Positions 38,732-41,306 of a stretch of 41,306 bases of DNA are shown in pieces. The position numbers were made by a program, and so were the translations under genes. Source of the stretch: a virus. The stretch covers positions 1-41,306 of IMG/VR virus record IMGVR_UViG_3300037508_000029; one strand, given 5' to 3'. Within the stretch, counting starts at the first letter, position 1; each line of letters begins with the position of its first letter. The notes under the pieces are model-generated. The model ran no database searches and had not been told where the DNA came from. It was given only the letters and a program-made list of their open reading frames with translations.

Positions 38732-39942
38732 GCACACCTGAGGCGCTATATCGCAATGCCATCGACCTGAACCGTTATAGCAACAGCGTTGCGCGTAGGG
38801 TCATCAATGCGTATAACGACATCATCATTGATGCAACTAATCAACTGCGCACTATTGATGAGCTAGCGGCACCTGTAAAGGCAGCACGACTGCGGGCAAT
38901 CTTGGCGCAACTGAAGGAGTCGCTTGGTACATGGGCAGGTGATGCAACTGAGCTGACGGCATTGGAACTGCAAGGCTTGGCGGAACTGCAATCGGAGTTC
39001 GTTACTGAGCAGTTGCGCCGTGCGCTGCCAGTTGGCGCCCGCGATGCAGTACGCACTGTTGAGATCAGCCCGCAATTTGCGCAGTCGGTTGTGACGACAG
39101 ACCCGACGCAACTAAACGTGGTTGCGCTGAGCGATGACCTGTTTGCAGCAGTGCAAGGCGCACCAGCAACATTCAGCCTTACCGCTGCCCAAGGTGCGAC
39201 TATCACGTTGCCTAATGGCGAGGTGATCAGCAAAGCATTTCGCGGCGTTGCTGTTGACCAAGCGGAGAGGTTTTCGCAGGTGGTACGACAAGGACTGCTA
39301 ACAGGTGAAACCACACCGGATATTGCCAAGCGGTTGATAGGCAGCTTGCAATTTGGCGAGGAAGCTAAGACCGTCCGGCAATTGGTCGCCGCAGGCGGGC
39401 AGTCAACGGCTATAGCCGACAACCAAATCGTGACCCTTGTCCGCACTAGCATCAATCAAGTAGCAAATACCGCCAGCCAGCAGGTATATGAAGCAAATCA
39501 AGATATCACTAAAAAGTATCGCTATGTGGCAACACTGGATACCCGCACCAGCAGCATTTGCCGTGCATTGGATGGTCAGCAGTTTCCATACGGCAAAGGG
39601 CCAACTCCGCCGCAGCACTTCAACTGCCGATCAACGACAGTGCCGGTGATCGATTACGAAGGGCTTGGCTTCACGCCTCCGCCGCCCGCCAAACGTGCAT
39701 CAGCAGGCGGGCAAGTGCCAGCGGACGTGTCTTACGGCAACTGGCTGGCAAATCAGCAAAAGGGCGAATCTAAAACTGATCTGCTGACTAGGCAAACAGA
39801 AGCACTTGGTGCGGAAAAGGCCAAATACTTTAGAAGGCTTGCAAAAGATAACGGACCAGATCAAGCCATCGCCAAGTTGGTGCGCGATGATGGCTCTGAG
39901 TTAACCTTAGAACAACTAAGCAAACGATATGGACCTGCCTAG
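38728..39942 (+). CDS. Head morphogenesis protein, MuF/SPP1 gp7-like
   Basis: The 404-residue protein has a helical N-terminal half and the MuF signature 'YVATLDTRTSSICRALDGQQ' followed by 'GPTPPQHFNCRSTTVPV' at about residues 269-310. The paired Cys and the PPxHxNCRS motif are the conserved core. In SPP1, gp7 binds the portal and stays in the head. No toxin domain follows the MuF core: the C-terminus is a ~90-residue charged segment. Confidence 0.9.
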   Translation: MSTPEALYRNAIDLNRYSNSVARRVINAYNDIIIDATNQLRTIDELAAPVKAARLRAILAQLKESLGTWAGDATELTALELQGLAELQSEFVTEQLRRALPVGARDAVRTVEISPQFAQSVVTTDPTQLNVVALSDDLFAAVQGAPATFSLTAAQGATITLPNGEVISKAFRGVAVDQAERFSQVVRQGLLTGETTPDIAKRLIGSLQFGEEAKTVRQLVAAGGQSTAIADNQIVTLVRTSINQVANTASQQVYEANQDITKKYRYVATLDTRTSSICRALDGQQFPYGKGPTPPQHFNCRSTTVPVIDYEGLGFTPPPPAKRASAGGQVPADVSYGNWLANQQKGESKTDLLTRQTEALGAEKAKYFRRLAKDNGPDQAIAKLVRDDGSELTLEQLSKRYGPA

Positions 39943-40225
39943 CCTGCGGCATTTTCGCAATACCGGCATCTATAGCGACCCCGTTGAGGCGCTTGTCGGT
40001 GAGGCATGGGTGCCAGCGATTTATACCGACAAAGGCTGGGCAACCGCAGACGGCGCTAGCCTGTTGACAGGTATCCAGGAATGGCGTCATGCCGCTGAAG
40101 CGGGGCAAGTCACAGAGTGTAATCTCAGCCAACATCAAGGCGGAGATGAAAGCGGGCAAGCCGCAAAAGCAGGCAATCGCAATCGCGCTGTCAAAAGCCG
40201 GAAAATCACGCAAGCCAAAGGGTAA
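39929..40225 (+). CDS. Small head-region protein overlapping another frame
   Basis: The frame encodes 98 residues: [20 protein letters not shown] then '[19 protein letters not shown]' and '[13 protein letters not shown]'. The first ~54 residues look like a real compact domain. The last ~45 codons overlap, in another frame, a recognisable small basic protein (40089-40232) and look like low-quality protein there. Either the genes truly overlap, or a frameshift near 40090 separates what was one gene. Function is unknown. Confidence 0.6.
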   Translation: MDLPSLRHFRNTGIYSDPVEALVGEAWVPAIYTDKGWATADGASLLTGIQEWRHAAEAGQVTECNLSQHQGGDESGQAAKAGNRNRAVKSRKITQAKG

Positions 40226-40232
40226 GAAGTGA
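40089..40232 (+). CDS. Small basic phage protein (47 aa)
   Basis: From ATG 40089 the protein reads [20 protein letters not shown] then '[20 protein letters not shown]' and 'RKPKGKK'. The I(K/A)[12 protein letters not shown](I/V)AIALSxAGKS pattern is one I recognise in many phages as a very small conserved protein between portal/MuF and scaffold genes. It is too short for standard ORF cut-offs. Its TGA overlaps the next ATG as TGATG. Function is unknown; strong positive charge suggests binding of DNA or acidic proteins. Confidence 0.8.
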   Translation: MPLKRGKSQSVISANIKAEMKAGKPQKQAIAIALSKAGKSRKPKGKK

Positions 40233-40300
40233 TGCCTAAGTACACCGGACCAGCCAAGCCTCAAAAGCCCATGCCCAAGAAAGGTGGCAAGAAGAAATGA
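40232..40300 (+). CDS. Lysine-rich micro-protein (22 aa)
   Basis: A 22-codon frame, [20 protein letters not shown] and two further lysines, is joined to the preceding gene by TGATG at 40230-40234 and to the following gene by ATGA at 40297-40300. Exact coupling at both ends, with no other use for this 69-base stretch, supports translation. It would be extremely basic. Function is unknown. Confidence 0.6.
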   Translation: MPKYTGPAKPQKPMPKKGGKKK

Positions 40301-40518
40301 AACGCGGTGACCGGGTTAGCTGGAACTACCAAGGCAAACGCACCTTTGGCGTTGTCACCAGCATTGGCGGTGAACGGGCGACCATACCCACGCGCAGTGG
40401 CGGTAGCGTCACCCGCGTTGGAAGCATGGATGATCCGATCGTGCGGATTAAGTCCGAGTCAACCGGCAATGCGGTTATCAAAAAGCGGTCAGAGTTGAAA
40501 CCTGCACCACGGCGATGA
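40297..40518 (+). CDS. HVA1/TUDOR-like (DUF2945-type) small protein
   Basis: The 73-residue protein reads 'MKRGDRVSWNYQGKRTFGVV', then 'GSMDDPIVRIKSESTGNAVI' and 'KKRSELKP'. This is the GDxVxW...G(x)V...DDPxxxI(K)S..G....(K)xSEL pattern of small beta-barrel (TUDOR-like) proteins annotated DUF2945 or hypervirulence-associated. No enzymatic role is expected. ATGA couplings bind it to both neighbours. Confidence 0.78.
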   Translation: MKRGDRVSWNYQGKRTFGVVTSIGGERATIPTRSGGSVTRVGSMDDPIVRIKSESTGNAVIKKRSELKPAPRR

Positions 40519-40787
40519 TCACCTATCGCGGCGAGCAATTCGAGGGCTACAACAAACCCAAGCGGACGCCTAAGCATCCGAAGAAATCGCACGCGGTACT
40601 AGCTAAGGAAGGTGATACGGTAAAACTTATCCGTTTCGGCCAGCAGGGCGTATCTGGCTCACCAGCACAAAAAGGAGAATCGGCAGCAGACAAAGCTAGA
40701 AGGGCATCATTTAAGGCGCGCCATGCCAGCAACATAGCTAAAGGCAAAATGTCGGCTGCATTTTGGGCTGACCGCGAAAAATGGTAA
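40515..40787 (+). CDS. Conserved basic phage protein with RFGQQGV motif
   Basis: The 90-residue protein has 'GYNKPKRTPKHPKKSHAVLA', 'VKLIRFGQQGVSGSP' and 'ASFKARHASNIAKGKMSAAF' followed by 'WADREKW'. I recall this combination as a recurrent phage protein near portal and capsid genes, without assigned function. It is strongly basic. It is the last gene before the scaffold gene. Confidence 0.75.
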   Translation: MITYRGEQFEGYNKPKRTPKHPKKSHAVLAKEGDTVKLIRFGQQGVSGSPAQKGESAADKARRASFKARHASNIAKGKMSAAFWADREKW

Positions 40788-40801
40788 CCTAGGCATGTAC
40801 T

Positions 40802-40816
40802 TAAGCCTGCGGCTTA
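40802..40816 (+). promoter_or_regulatory. Hairpin just upstream of the scaffold start
   Basis: TAAGCC (40802-40807) pairs perfectly with GGCTTA (40811-40816) around the loop TGC. The hairpin ends 3 bases before the ATG at 40820 and occupies the place where a ribosome-binding site should be; no Shine-Dalgarno sequence is evident. It could modulate scaffold translation. No T-tract follows, so it is not a terminator. Confidence 0.45.
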
Positions 40817-40819
40817 TCC

Positions 40820-41306
40820 ATGTCAGATGAAACACAAACCCAAGAGCCTGCGGCTGCTGGGGGCAACAACGAAGCATTGCAACGCAGTGTTGAGGCACTT
40901 GAACGCAAAAATCAAGAGCTGATTGCTGAGTTGCGTGCGGCCAAGTCAAAGAAACTACCGGATGGCGTAGATGTCGATGAGCTACTTGAGTTCAAGCGAC
41001 GCGCCGAACAAACTGAGCTTGAATCGCAAGGAAAATACTCCGAAGCAAGACAAGCTTTGGAGCAGCAATTCCGTGAGGCGACGGCGCAGAAGGACCAGCG
41101 CATTGCTGACCTTGAAACCCGCGTCCGTGAACTTGAACTCGTCACGCCAGCCGTGACCGCATTGGCTGAAATTGTCCACGACCCCGACTTGGTATTAAAG
41201 ACCAAGTTGAGCAGCGATCAGATCGAACGCGACCCTGATGGCACCGTTGTTGTGGTCGATGGCTACCAGCGGACCCCTGTCACCGAATGGGCCAAGTCGC
41301 TGCCGG
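40820..41306 (+). CDS. Scaffold-like protein, N-terminal part (cut by contig end)
   Basis: The frame starts at ATG 40820 (MSDETQTQEPAAAGG) and runs off the end of the window after 162 codons. The 41053-41306 part repeats 1-254, and the gene continues at 255-439. The N-terminus is acidic and disordered, followed by a coiled coil ('ALQRSVEALERKNQELIAEL'). It is located between small basic genes and the major capsid gene. See the entry at 2-439 for the complete product. Confidence 0.78.
   Translation, partial: MSDETQTQEPAAAGGNNEALQRSVEALERKNQELIAELRAAKSKKLPDGVDVDELLEFKRRAEQTELESQGKYSEARQALEQQFREATAQKDQRIADLETRVRELELVTPAVTALAEIVHDPDLVLKTKLSSDQIERDPDGTVVVVDGYQRTPVTEWAKSLP
41053..41306. repeat. 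Terminal overlap, right copy
   Basis: Identical to 1-254 except for C at 41179 (T at 127). The unit genome therefore ends at 41052. The mismatch is a synonymous third-position change in the scaffold-like gene, so it may mark variation within the sampled phage population or a read error. Confidence 0.93.

Noticed and set aside
38728-39942. MuF-linked polymorphic toxin
   Set aside because: The segment after the MuF motif is a short charged tail without any toxin motif.
1-41306. tRNA genes, CRISPR arrays and insertion sequences
   Set aside because: I saw no cloverleaf-like sequence with a T-loop, no regularly spaced repeats and no transposase or terminal inverted repeats. A tRNAscan run would settle the tRNA question.

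Overview
The window is essentially one complete tailed-phage genome. Its last 254 bases (41053-41306) repeat its first 254 with a single mismatch, so the unit genome is about 41,052 bp. One gene, for the scaffold-like protein, is cut by the contig ends. The tail genes follow the lambda order (tube, frameshifted chaperone, tape measure, M, L, K, I, J, fibres), which makes it a siphovirus with a long flexible tail. I see no integrase, no CI-type repressor and no attachment site, so it reads as lytic. The host is probably a bacterium of moderate GC. A group-2-like sigma-70 factor and several small protein families that I associate from memory with picocyanobacterial phages point to a Synechococcus/Cyanobium-like host. 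That is an inference, and no photosynthesis genes are present.

Two divergent transcription units start at a short control region (31226-31291). It holds back-to-back promoter-like sequences around a perfect 7+7 bp palindrome, followed by a 53-codon ribbon-helix-helix regulator gene. The rightward unit runs through a Prim-Pol/VapE-type primase-helicase, an iteron-like repeat cluster (probable origin), small regulators, a DUF3310 protein and a beta sliding clamp. It continues with terminase small and large subunits, portal, MuF-like head protein, a cluster of tiny basic proteins and the scaffold. Across the contig junction it goes on with the major capsid, head-tail connectors, tail tube, the whole tail, fibres, lysis genes, a metallophosphoesterase and an HNH nuclease. 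It ends near 21.77 kb.

The leftward unit (31225 down to 21695) encodes DNA metabolism. It holds a SNF2-helicase/DNA-methyltransferase fusion, a second SF2 helicase, a VRR-NUC nuclease, a RecE-like exonuclease with a Bet/RecT annealase and SSB, a dCTP deaminase, small zinc-ribbon, HTH and RHH-like proteins, and a sigma-70 factor. One small gene (22814-23056) faces the other way inside this unit. Most junctions are ATGA/GTGA/TGATG/TAATG overlaps, implying extensive translational coupling.

No DNA polymerase is visible. The phage brings its own primase-helicase, clamp and SSB, and presumably captures the host polymerase III. The points most worth following up are the helicase-methyltransferase fusion, the iteron cluster, the palindrome with its RHH gene, a +1-type frameshift in the tail chaperone, an insertion in the gpL homologue, and several genes that are tiny or start at non-ATG codons.
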